Source: Loktanella salsilacus (GTDB taxonomy: Bacteria > Pseudomonadota > Alphaproteobacteria > Rhodobacterales > Rhodobacteraceae). Taken from it: a stretch of DNA of 64,000 bases. Below the pieces are notes generated by a model. The model was not told the origin of the DNA, ran no database searches, and saw only the letters and a list, made by a program, of their open reading frames with translations. The stretch spans positions 248,001 to 312,000 of the forward strand of contig NZ_FOTF01000001.1 in assembly GCF_900114485.1 (NCBI RefSeq), given 5' to 3'. Shown here piece after piece: positions 56,721 through 64,000 of the stretch; position 1 is the stretch's first letter, and every line of letters begins with the position of its first letter. Both the position numbers and the translations under genes were made by a program.

Positions 56721-57842
56721 TTAGGCGGCTTTTTTCGCCAGATCGCCGACGGTCACGTCAATCGACATCTCGCGCCCTTGGCGCCAAACCGTCGCAACGG
56801 TTTCGGTGCCGGGGGTCACGTCAGCCACAGCGCGGGTCAGATCGCCGATGTCCGCGATGTCTTTGCCCGCGAAGGTCAGAATGATATCGCCGCTCTTCAG
56901 GCCAGATTTTGCGGCGGGGCTGTCTGCAGAGACGTCTTCAATCACGGCCCCTTTGGGACTGTCATACCCCAGCACAGAGGCGATTTCCTCTGTCATTGGC
57001 TTAATCTGAACGCCCAGCCAGCCACGCGCGATGGTGCCGTCATCTTGCAGATCGGCGACGACTTTTTGCACCAGATCAGATGGCACAGCAAAGCCGATGC
57101 CCACGGACCCGCCGCCGGGGCTGAAAATCATCGTGTTCACGCCGATAACTTCACCATCCGCGTTGAACAGAGGACCGCCAGAGTTGCCCTTGTTGATCGC
57201 GGCATCGGTCTGGATGTAGTCGTCATAGGGGCCAGAGTGGATGTCGCGGGACACGGCGGACACGATGCCAGAGGTCACGGTGCCGCCAAGGCCAAAGGGG
57301 TTTCCGATGGCCAGCGCTTCGTCACCCGGGCGCACGGTATTGCTGTCGCCCCAAGGCACGATTGGCAGGTCGGCGCCGGTGTCGATCTTGATCAGCGCGA
57401 TATCGGTCAAGGGGTCCACGCCGATCACCTCGGCATCGTATTCCTTATCGTCGCTGAGCGTGACCTTGACCGTCTGGGCACCGTCAACAACGTGGTTGTT
57501 GGTGACGATATAGCCGTCCTTGGACACGATAAAACCGGACCCCAGCGCGTGCATCGGCTCTGCCTGGCCGCCTTGCGGAGTCTGGAACATGGGGCCAAAG
57601 CGGCGCTCTAGCTCTTCACGCGGAAAGCCGGGCGGCAAGGCGTCGGCCAGCGACTGCGCGTCCTGCGCCTTTTCCGTCACTTCGATAAAGACCACGGCGG
57701 GGGACAGGGTTTCGACCAGATCCCCATAGCCGCCAGCGGGAACAGCCAGCGCGGCGGTCGGGGCGAGAGTCATGGCGGTGGAGCCGGCCAAAGCGGCAAA
57801 CATCGTCAGCGCGGCAGCAGAGCGGCGGATCGAGGGGGTCAT
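56721..57842 (-). CDS. Do-type (DegP/DegS-like) periplasmic serine protease with one PDZ domain
   Basis: The 373-residue product has a signal peptide or anchor (about 1-33), a trypsin-like domain with His117 (YIVTNNHVVDGA), Asp147 (VDPLTDIALIKI) and Ser221 (AINKGNSGGPLFN), and one PDZ domain (about 265-370). Canonical DegP/DegQ has two PDZ domains and about 470 residues, so this is the shorter, DegS-like layout. The ATG at 57842 has AAGGA 8 bases upstream; an ATG three codons earlier touches that site. The role is probably envelope protein quality control. Confidence 0.92.
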   Translation of the reverse strand: MTPSIRRSAAALTMFAALAGSTAMTLAPTAALAVPAGGYGDLVETLSPAVVFIEVTEKAQDAQSLADALPPGFPREELERRFGPMFQTPQGGQAEPMHALGSGFIVSKDGYIVTNNHVVDGAQTVKVTLSDDKEYDAEVIGVDPLTDIALIKIDTGADLPIVPWGDSNTVRPGDEALAIGNPFGLGGTVTSGIVSAVSRDIHSGPYDDYIQTDAAINKGNSGGPLFNADGEVIGVNTMIFSPGGGSVGIGFAVPSDLVQKVVADLQDDGTIARGWLGVQIKPMTEEIASVLGYDSPKGAVIEDVSADSPAAKSGLKSGDIILTFAGKDIADIGDLTRAVADVTPGTETVATVWRQGREMSIDVTVGDLAKKAA

Positions 57843-57985
57843 GGGCAGCATCCTTTGGTTGCGTCTTTATGAACCTTAGATGCACCCCTGCCCTGACGAT
57901 TGCCTGACGCGCGCTATACAGATTTGTAAGGTTTGGATTGGCAGTGCGTTGGGCATCTGCCCCACTGCGGGCGGGCACTGATTTT

Positions 57986-58006
57986 GAGTATTTTTGGCAA
58001 GATGAA
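57986..58006 (+). repeat. Dispersed intergenic repeat, copy 4 (partial)
   Basis: GAGTATTTTTGGCAAGATGA matches the 3' two-thirds of copy 1. It lies 15 bases beyond the C45 gene stop. The rest of the 178-bp gap to the protease start shows no gene. Confidence 0.65.
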
Positions 58007-58020
58007 TGCCAAAGGGGCTG

Positions 58021-58992
58021 TTATGCGACGCCGGGGATTGCAACGCGGCGGGCGCTGTCTTGGAAATGATGCATCGACATGGGCCAAACGGTGCCGGGCC
58101 AGCGGACTTCCATCTCGCGTAGCCTTGGGCGGTAGACAGTCGTGTAAAGCGTGCCGAAGCCTTGCGCGAAAGCGGTGGAGTAGAGCGGCGGTTTCAGGAA
58201 GGCGTCGATGAACACATCCTGCGGGTCGCGGTGCAGGGTCAGGCGGTGCAGCAAGAACCGTTCGCGTTCGACCGTGGCGGTAAAGCGGGCGTGGCTGACC
58301 CATTCGACCTGTTCTTGGTGGTTGGTCGCGACGGCGTTGCGGGTCAGCAGCGTCTTGCGGTCCGGGCCCATCATCGCCGTCAAATAGTTGCGGTGCTCGT
58401 CCAGCACCGTGACGTTGTAGGACATATGGGTCGGGATACGCATCAGCACCTCGCCCGCCTCTTCTGTGGTGGTGCAGGTTTGCAAAATATAGCGCAGGAT
58501 CAGCGGCACGCCGAACCCCTGCCCCACGATGCGCCGACCACCAAAGGTCAGCGAGATCGCCAGCCCCGCGTCGTTGATGCCGTCGACAAGGCCCCAAAGC
58601 CCGTCGCTGATGCCCATGACGCGGCGGCCGTTCCAATTGGTGTTCAGGATCAGGCTGTCAAAGGCGTTCGGGTTGTAGTCGTAGTTGCGCACCAGCACGG
58701 GTTCTGTGCCGGGCCAGATCGCTTGACTGCACCCGCTGAGATAAGGTGGCGGGTTGTAAAAGGACAAGAAACGGGCGGCCATATCGCCGCCGCCAGCCAA
58801 TTCGCACAGGGAATCGTAAAGTGGCACCAGCTCTGGCATGTTGGATGCCAAGGCGCGGTGACATTCCAGATAGGTCGGGCGCGCGCTTTCGCCGTCCCGC
58901 AACCACCACTTGCGGTAGGCGGGCCAGTATTCGGCGAACAGCCCGGCCCACCGGGGACCGGGCTGTTCTTCTGATAGCGCGCGCCAGAGCAT
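58021..58992 (-). CDS. C45-family acyltransferase/amide hydrolase (AAT-like)
   Basis: The 323-residue product resembles the acyl-CoA:6-aminopenicillanate acyltransferase family (peptidase C45), N-terminal nucleophile enzymes that cut their own precursor before a catalytic Cys and then form or hydrolyse amide bonds. The expected nucleophile is Cys88 in PPYLSGCSQAIW, followed by VLVRNYDYNPNAFDSLIL, and GLWGLVDGINDAGLAISLTFGG matches the family's G-G-N-(E/D)-G loop. Its ATG directly follows the TAA of the ATP-grasp gene with no gap, so the two are translated together. The substrate is unknown; the preceding ATP-grasp, decarboxylase and nitrilase genes suggest an amide of a small amine. Confidence 0.82.
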   Translation of the reverse strand: MLWRALSEEQPGPRWAGLFAEYWPAYRKWWLRDGESARPTYLECHRALASNMPELVPLYDSLCELAGGGDMAARFLSFYNPPPYLSGCSQAIWPGTEPVLVRNYDYNPNAFDSLILNTNWNGRRVMGISDGLWGLVDGINDAGLAISLTFGGRRIVGQGFGVPLILRYILQTCTTTEEAGEVLMRIPTHMSYNVTVLDEHRNYLTAMMGPDRKTLLTRNAVATNHQEQVEWVSHARFTATVERERFLLHRLTLHRDPQDVFIDAFLKPPLYSTAFAQGFGTLYTTVYRPRLREMEVRWPGTVWPMSMHHFQDSARRVAIPGVA

Positions 58993-60453
58993 TTACATGA
59001 TCTTGAAGGCAGGTTCTGCCAGCGCTGGCCCTGCGGAGGCGACGGGAAGCGGCTTGCCCGAGACGCACTTCTTAATGCCGTGGATCCACTTGGCGGCGCG
59101 GTCGTTCAACTGGAACGACTTCGTCATGGACCGTCCGCGCGTCACAAGGATGCCGATGTCGGCACCTTCATAGCGGTAATCGCCGGGCTGCAGGATGCGC
59201 AGAAAGAACGCCTCGTTTTCCGATTCCACCGCGCGGCGGTGATAGTCGAAGCGGTCATAAACAACGCGGCCGTCTTCCAGCATTTTGTAGATGCCAGTCT
59301 CAGGCGACTCGGTGCAGATATCGACCGTATCAGCCGTGTGCTTGATCACCATCTGCGACCAGCTGTCGATCATGTCCGGGTTGGCCCAGCGATTGTTTAG
59401 CTCGTCCACGTCCAGCTGGAACTTTTTTCGGCTGAATTCCAGCAGGTGAAACAGGAACAGCGGCGCGTCGGCATGCGCAAACGCGGCGTGGTTCGTCATG
59501 GATGAACAGCCGGTGATGCGTGGGTTCAATTCCCCCAGCCACAGATCACCCGTCTTTTTGTCGATCAGGAAGTCGAGTTCGAAGTAGCCCCGATAGCCTT
59601 CTTTGCGCAGCTGTTCGCCGAACTTAAAAGTCATGTCGCGCGCTTGCTGACGCACCTTGGGCGGAAAGGCTGTGGCCAGAATTTCGTTACCACACCAGCC
59701 GCCGCGATACGGCGTCAGGTCTTTGAAACCGACAAGTTCCGTCATCAACGGGCCAACGATCGTGCCTTGAGACGTGGCGCAAGCCTCGATCGCAGAGCCG
59801 CGGCAGTCGATCCGCTTCATGATCTTGATCTCGCCCTCGCCGACGATCTCATGCTCGTGGCGGCGGAAATCCTCTTCGGATTTGATAAAGAACGTGGTGT
59901 GCCCGCTATCGCCAAAGGCCGATTGCAGAACCAGATCGTGACCGATCCCGGCCTTTTCGGCGATCCGGCGCAGCTCTTCGTAGGATTTGACCTCTGCCAG
60001 CGTGTTCGGCACCGACGGGACGCCCGCCTTGTTGCCGATACGCACAGTTTCGATCTTGTTATCCAGCGATTGGCGCAGCTTGGCCTTGGGGAACCAGACG
60101 TCGGCGCCCAGTTCCTTGGACAGGCGTTCGGTTTCCTCGTCGAACATCAGGAACACGAACTTGGGCTTGCCGCCGCGGCGCTTAATGAAGTCGATGACCT
60201 CTTTGTGCTGCAGCAGATAGTTGTTGATGTCCTCGATGGACTGGAATTCTGCGTGGGGCTGTTCGGACGGGCAGAACACGTTGGGGTGCTTGCCACCGTA
60301 ACAGTCGATGTAGCAGATATACTTGAAGTTTTTCACCCACTCATCAAGGCCGAGCAGGTTAAAGTTGGTCGCAGAGATAAAGTAGACGGGCTCTTCGTTG
60401 CGGTGAAAGAACCGGCGAATTTCGGAGATATTCTTGAGAACTGTCGTGGTCAT
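58993..60453 (-). CDS. ATP-grasp carboxylate-amine ligase-like protein
   Basis: The 486-residue cytosolic product has a biotin-carboxylase-like ATP-grasp fold: an N-terminal domain (VYFISATNFNLLGLDEWVKNFKYICYIDCYGGKHPNVF), ATP-binding stretches LVLQSAFGDSGHTTFFIKSEEDF and EGEIKIMKRIDCRGSAIEACATSQG, and the metal/ATP site YFELDFLIDKKTGDLWLGELNPRITGCSS with the ExNPR motif. No biotinyl domain is present, so a peptide-like or amide bond-forming ligase is more likely than a carboxylase. It starts 13 bases after the decarboxylase gene. Substrates are not evident. Confidence 0.85.
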   Translation of the reverse strand: MTTTVLKNISEIRRFFHRNEEPVYFISATNFNLLGLDEWVKNFKYICYIDCYGGKHPNVFCPSEQPHAEFQSIEDINNYLLQHKEVIDFIKRRGGKPKFVFLMFDEETERLSKELGADVWFPKAKLRQSLDNKIETVRIGNKAGVPSVPNTLAEVKSYEELRRIAEKAGIGHDLVLQSAFGDSGHTTFFIKSEEDFRRHEHEIVGEGEIKIMKRIDCRGSAIEACATSQGTIVGPLMTELVGFKDLTPYRGGWCGNEILATAFPPKVRQQARDMTFKFGEQLRKEGYRGYFELDFLIDKKTGDLWLGELNPRITGCSSMTNHAAFAHADAPLFLFHLLEFSRKKFQLDVDELNNRWANPDMIDSWSQMVIKHTADTVDICTESPETGIYKMLEDGRVVYDRFDYHRRAVESENEAFFLRILQPGDYRYEGADIGILVTRGRSMTKSFQLNDRAAKWIHGIKKCVSGKPLPVASAGPALAEPAFKIM

Positions 60454-60466
60454 GAATCGTCCTTTG

Positions 60467-63235
60467 TTATTCTGCGGCGGTTTTATTTGATGTCAGCTTC
60501 TTCGCTGCTGTCAGTCGTTTTTGCGGCGTTTGGGCTGCCAAGGCTTCGGGTGTGAAGACGCGCAGGCCAAGGTCGGCGCGGTAGCCGTGGATCTCGTTCA
60601 CGTCCAAAGCGCGCATGAAGGCGAGGATTTCAGACGAAATCACCTGCCCCGGCACGAGGATCGGAAAGCCGGGTGGGTAAGGAATGATGAAACTGGCGCT
60701 GACGACCTCTTCGCCCGCGTCTAGGGCGTGCTGAAGCGATCCGTCTAGGTCCATGTAATCGCAGTTGTTTTCGTCGTAAGCCATGTAATAGGCCGTGCGG
60801 ATATCGCCCTCTGACGTGACATTGTCGGCGCGAAAAGCATCGTGGAAGCGGCTGAAATCGGGCAGCGGCGGATACTTTTCCGTCAGGTTGGCGACGCGGC
60901 GCTCAAAGCCAAGACGCTCCATCTTTGACGCGTCATCCAGCAGGTCATCCAGCCCGCGGGCAATTTCGACCAGCACTTCGATCAGGTAAGCGACGCTGGA
61001 CCGCGTGGTGCCGATGTTCGTCATGAACAGCACCGAATTACGCGAGGTTTTGTTGATCTGGATGCCGTATTTATCCATCAAGATCTGCGTCTTAAAGGTA
61101 TCGCCATCCCAGCCCGTGCCGCCAACGCCCAGCGTCACGCGAGTGGCATCAAGGACGAATTCGTCGTCCTCCCACGCCTCTAGCATGTCGATCCAACCGC
61201 GGTCGGGATCGTAATAGCTCTCGGTCCCGCTTTCGCGGTATTCGGACGGGATCATTTCCGCCAGGCTGAGCACCTTAAAGTATTTCTTAAGCAGCGGATG
61301 CGTAGATATAGCGCGGCGCATCGACATGGCCGCTTCTAGCTGGCGCTGAACAAATTCGAACCCTTCAAGTTCGACTTGGCGGCGGCCCACATCAAGGGAG
61401 GCGATGATTTGATAATTCGGCGATGTTGACGTGTGCGTCATATAGGCTTCGTGGAAGGCCTGTTCGACCTCGCCTTTGAAGTCCTGATCGTTGACGTGGA
61501 TCATCGATCCCTGCCGCAGCGATGTCAGCGTTTTATGCGTCGATTGCGTGGCATAGACGCGGATGCGTGCCGTTGGCGGGGCGATCAACCGGGTGTTCAG
61601 AATGGTTTCGGTGTCGGCCCCTTTGAGCATTTCCTGCTGCGCGGCATAGGCCTCGGCGTGCTCTTCGGTCTTAAACCGCGCGCGCATTTTGTTGGCGGTC
61701 CGCATCGCGGTGCGCTTGCGGTAGGTCGGGTTAAAGCGGGCAAAGGCGAACCATGCCTCGTCCCACAGGAAAATCAGGTCGGGCTTGATGGCCAGACACT
61801 CTTCCATGACGCGGTCGACGTTATAGACGATGCCGTCAAAGGTGCAGTTCGTCAGCAGCAGCATCCGCACGCGGTCCAGCTTGCCAGCGGCCTTGAGGTC
61901 CAGCAGCTGCTGCTTCATCTCGCGCAGCGGCACAGCGCCATACATGGAATATTCGTTCAGCGGATAGCTATCGAGGTAGCAAACCTGCGCGCCCGCCAGC
62001 ACCATGCCGTAATGATGCGACTTGTGGCAGTCGCGGTCGACCAGAACGATATCTCCTGGTCGAACAAGCGCTTGCACGACGATCTTATTGCAGGTCGAAG
62101 TGCCGTTGGTCGCGAAAAACGTCTGCTTGGACCCAAAAGCGCGCGACGCCAGTTCCTGCGCCTCTTTGATCGGGCCGTGCGGTTCCAGCAAGGAATCCAG
62201 CCCGCCCGACGTGGCAGAGGTTTCGGCGAGGAAGATGTTAGGCCCGTAAAACGCGCCCATATCCTGAATCCAATGGCTGCGCGTAATCGACTTGCCGCGT
62301 GAAATCGGCATGGCGTGAAAGACGCCTGTCGGCTGCTTGGAATAGTTAACCAAAGCCGTAAAGAACGGCGTTTTATAGCGCGACTGCACACCGCGCAGGA
62401 TGTTCAGGTGCAGTTCCATGAAGTCTTCTTGGTTATAGAAAACACGGCGGCAGATGCCGAGTTCGGTGCCGGCGATATCCTCGACCGACCGTTCCGTCAC
62501 CAAATAGGCGTCCAGTTCTGGCCGCACGTCATCGATCAGACGGCACAGGGCGGGGCCATAATCCTTGGTTTGCAGGTCGTTCAGCTTGTCGGTGCCAGCA
62601 ACGCCTTCAAGAAAACGCGCCAGAATGGGATGGTCGGACTTGGACCGTAGGGTCACGCCGGGGCGCACCACGATGGCCTGAATGTTATGGTTAAACAGCA
62701 CCGCGATCAGCGCATCCTCGACCGATGGGACAACCAAAGCCTCGTAGATAAACGGATCTTCGGCGCGGCGCATGGCGTGGACATTGGCCTTGAGCCAGTG
62801 TTCCTGCGCGTCGGACACCTCGTCCACGATCAGCACCTCGAAATAGGGCTTGGTCATGGCGCGCACTTCGGGGGACAGCAGCGCCTCGTCGTCATGCTCT
62901 TCACGGTCGTCGCTGTCGTGGTCCAGCGGAATGTGGCGGCGGCGGTATGCGCCGGTGGTCAGGGCACGGGCGACGCGGTGAACGCTGTAGGACAGTTCGG
63001 TAAAGCTGTTATGCTCGAACTGGCGGCGCATGTGGTCGAACACCTGCATGCCGGGGAAAGCCCAATAGGCCTCGATCTCGGCCAAGCCATCGAACAGTTC
63101 AGAAGCTTGGCTGCGCAGCGTCGGGTCGATCTTTGCTGGTGCCTCGCGGGCCAGTTGCGCTGTGACTTCTCGCAATTCGCTCCAACGGTCGGCACGCAAC
63201 TGGGTCGCAGAATAATAGTCGGTCACGGAATGCAT
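60467..63235 (-). CDS. Large PLP-dependent Orn/Lys/Arg decarboxylase
   Basis: The 922-residue product is a fold-type I PLP decarboxylase of the prokaryotic ornithine/lysine/arginine family. The core shows FFATNGTSTCNKIVVQALVRPGDIVLVDRDCHKSHHYGMVLAGA, LIFLWDEAWFAFARF with the PLP-ring Asp, and the Schiff-base Lys568 in QSTHKTLTSLRQGSMIHV; the C-terminal domain SFIIPYPPGFPILVPGQVIS is typical. It is about 170-200 residues longer than E. coli enzymes, with an extra helical N terminus of about 110 residues ahead of a receiver-like wing domain. Whether it uses arginine, lysine or ornithine cannot be decided by eye. An 84-bp gap separates it from the hydrolase gene. Confidence 0.9.
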   Translation of the reverse strand: MHSVTDYYSATQLRADRWSELREVTAQLAREAPAKIDPTLRSQASELFDGLAEIEAYWAFPGMQVFDHMRRQFEHNSFTELSYSVHRVARALTTGAYRRRHIPLDHDSDDREEHDDEALLSPEVRAMTKPYFEVLIVDEVSDAQEHWLKANVHAMRRAEDPFIYEALVVPSVEDALIAVLFNHNIQAIVVRPGVTLRSKSDHPILARFLEGVAGTDKLNDLQTKDYGPALCRLIDDVRPELDAYLVTERSVEDIAGTELGICRRVFYNQEDFMELHLNILRGVQSRYKTPFFTALVNYSKQPTGVFHAMPISRGKSITRSHWIQDMGAFYGPNIFLAETSATSGGLDSLLEPHGPIKEAQELASRAFGSKQTFFATNGTSTCNKIVVQALVRPGDIVLVDRDCHKSHHYGMVLAGAQVCYLDSYPLNEYSMYGAVPLREMKQQLLDLKAAGKLDRVRMLLLTNCTFDGIVYNVDRVMEECLAIKPDLIFLWDEAWFAFARFNPTYRKRTAMRTANKMRARFKTEEHAEAYAAQQEMLKGADTETILNTRLIAPPTARIRVYATQSTHKTLTSLRQGSMIHVNDQDFKGEVEQAFHEAYMTHTSTSPNYQIIASLDVGRRQVELEGFEFVQRQLEAAMSMRRAISTHPLLKKYFKVLSLAEMIPSEYRESGTESYYDPDRGWIDMLEAWEDDEFVLDATRVTLGVGGTGWDGDTFKTQILMDKYGIQINKTSRNSVLFMTNIGTTRSSVAYLIEVLVEIARGLDDLLDDASKMERLGFERRVANLTEKYPPLPDFSRFHDAFRADNVTSEGDIRTAYYMAYDENNCDYMDLDGSLQHALDAGEEVVSASFIIPYPPGFPILVPGQVISSEILAFMRALDVNEIHGYRADLGLRVFTPEALAAQTPQKRLTAAKKLTSNKTAAE

Positions 63236-63319
63236 TACGGTCGGTCCTCGGTATTGTTACGCGGGACGCCGATTGGGCGGACTGGTCCGGTGAAACCCGG
63301 GCCAGTCGCCAAGGTGGCG

Positions 63320-64000
63320 TTAGATAACGTCAGTGTGGGGGACGATTGGCGGGACTGCAACAGTGCCCGTCGGAGTTTTATATTCGATCTCCATCTCGGC
63401 CTCTCCTGGCACGTCGACCATCAGACCGGCGCGTGTGCCCTGATGTGGAATTGCCAATGGCCCCAAGGTGTTAAGGAAGCTGTCTACGCCGCTGGTGCGA
63501 TCATAGACAGAGAAATCGACGTCCCGGTCACGGAAGGATTTCAGGACTTGCCCCAGACCCTTCATGCCAGTTTCGCGCTGGCGGCGGACCATATCAAGGT
63601 CGATTTCAATCGGGAACATGTCCTCTTGACCTTGGCTTTGGTGCAGCACCATGGACGTCGGATCGACGACGCACGACCGCCCGATGCCGCCCGATCCCAG
63701 ACCGTTTACGTCAATGACGTAGCACTGGAATTGCGCCGCCGTGGCGCGCGCGATGGCCAGTTCGGCGTCGCGGTCGGTGGTTCCGGTCAGCACGGGGTGC
63801 AACAGCACCTCGACCCCTTGGGCGGTCAGCTGGCGGGTCGTTTCGGGGAACCACATGTCATAGCAAATCGACAGGCCAAACCGGCCCACATCCGGCACGT
63901 CAAAGACGCAAAATTCGGTGCCTGCGGCGATGCCAGCCTCGTAGGGGCGGAATGGGAACATCTTGGCGTAGCGTTTGACGATATTGCCGTCGGGGTCGAT
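63320..64000 (-). CDS. Nitrilase-family carbon-nitrogen hydrolase (partial)
   Basis: The frame runs off the right edge; 226 residues are visible, starting inside the protein at IDPDGNIVKRYAKMFPFRPYEAGI. The catalytic Lys is likely that of RYAKMFPF and the nucleophile Cys is in FGLSICYDMWFPETTRQL; the first catalytic Glu must lie beyond the window. FQCYVIDVNGLGSGGIGRSCVVDPTSMVLHQSQGQEDMFPIEIDLDMVRRQRETG is the C-terminal part. Family members hydrolyse amides, carbamoyl-amines or nitriles. As the first visible gene of the decarboxylase cluster it may process the amine product, for example an N-carbamoyl or amide form. Confidence 0.9.
   Translation of the reverse strand: MDPDGNIVKRYAKMFPFRPYEAGIAAGTEFCVFDVPDVGRFGLSICYDMWFPETTRQLTAQGVEVLLHPVLTGTTDRDAELAIARATAAQFQCYVIDVNGLGSGGIGRSCVVDPTSMVLHQSQGQEDMFPIEIDLDMVRRQRETGMKGLGQVLKSFRDRDVDFSVYDRTSGVDSFLNTLGPLAIPHQGTRAGLMVDVPGEAEMEIEYKTPTGTVAVPPIVPHTDVI

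Overview
The window reads as chromosome of an alphaproteobacterium of the Rhodobacterales (roseobacter / Rhodobacter type). Evidence: a nearly complete dcw (division and cell wall) cluster with two small DUF2484 membrane genes between murC and murB, a long FtsZ with an extended linker, a DUF1127 gene followed by CCUCCUCCC-loop RNAs (the CcsR or 'cuckoo' RNA arrangement known from Rhodobacter sphaeroides), pyruvate carboxylase, cobalt-dependent CobT, and high GC throughout. A species cannot be named from the sequence alone.

Layout. 1-6.6 kb: FMN reductase, cobT, a Xaa-Pro aminopeptidase, a DUF427 protein and a CLC chloride channel. 6.8-31.9 kb: the dcw cluster on the minus strand, in transcription order mraZ, rsmH, ftsL, ftsI, murE, murF, mraY, an unrecognised gene, murD, (a plus-strand flavoprotein gene), ftsW, murG, murC, two DUF2484 genes, murB, ddl, ftsQ, ftsA, ftsZ, lpxC, bamD, recN. 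Many start and stop codons overlap, so translation is probably coupled. 31.9-32.6 kb is gene-free and holds two perfect, oppositely oriented DnaA boxes. 32.6-33.7 kb: Mrp/ApbC iron-sulfur carrier.

33.9-34.8 kb is the most striking part. A 66-residue DUF1127 protein is followed by fifteen consecutive hairpins, each with the identical ten-base loop ACCTCCTCCC, ending in a hairpin that is also a Rho-independent terminator. The loop copies the anti-Shine-Dalgarno sequence of 16S rRNA. The hairpins follow an AABB loop-closing pattern and a period of about 175 bp, with a compensatory base change between copies. Rhodobacter sphaeroides has four named CcsR RNAs; this locus looks like a large expansion of the same system.

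34.8-50 kb: LysE exporter, UvrD/PcrA helicase, pyruvate carboxylase, a tandem pair of tRNA-Gly genes, a stand-alone Lrp-type RAM domain protein, and histidine biosynthesis genes hisB, hisH, hisA, hisF, hisE interspersed with glutaminase, a lytic transglycosylase, DUF2147 and DUF302 proteins; then a CoA-binding protein, rlmB and tRNA-Tyr. 50-57.9 kb: an envelope block of RND efflux pump and adaptor, a two-component system and a Do-type protease. 58-64 kb: a tight minus-strand cluster of nitrilase-family hydrolase (cut by the window edge), a large Orn/Lys/Arg decarboxylase, an ATP-grasp ligase and a C45 acyltransferase-like protein. This has the make-up of an amine/amide metabolic pathway whose product I cannot name.

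Start codons were chosen from Shine-Dalgarno position and family length, so several genes are shorter than their longest open frame.
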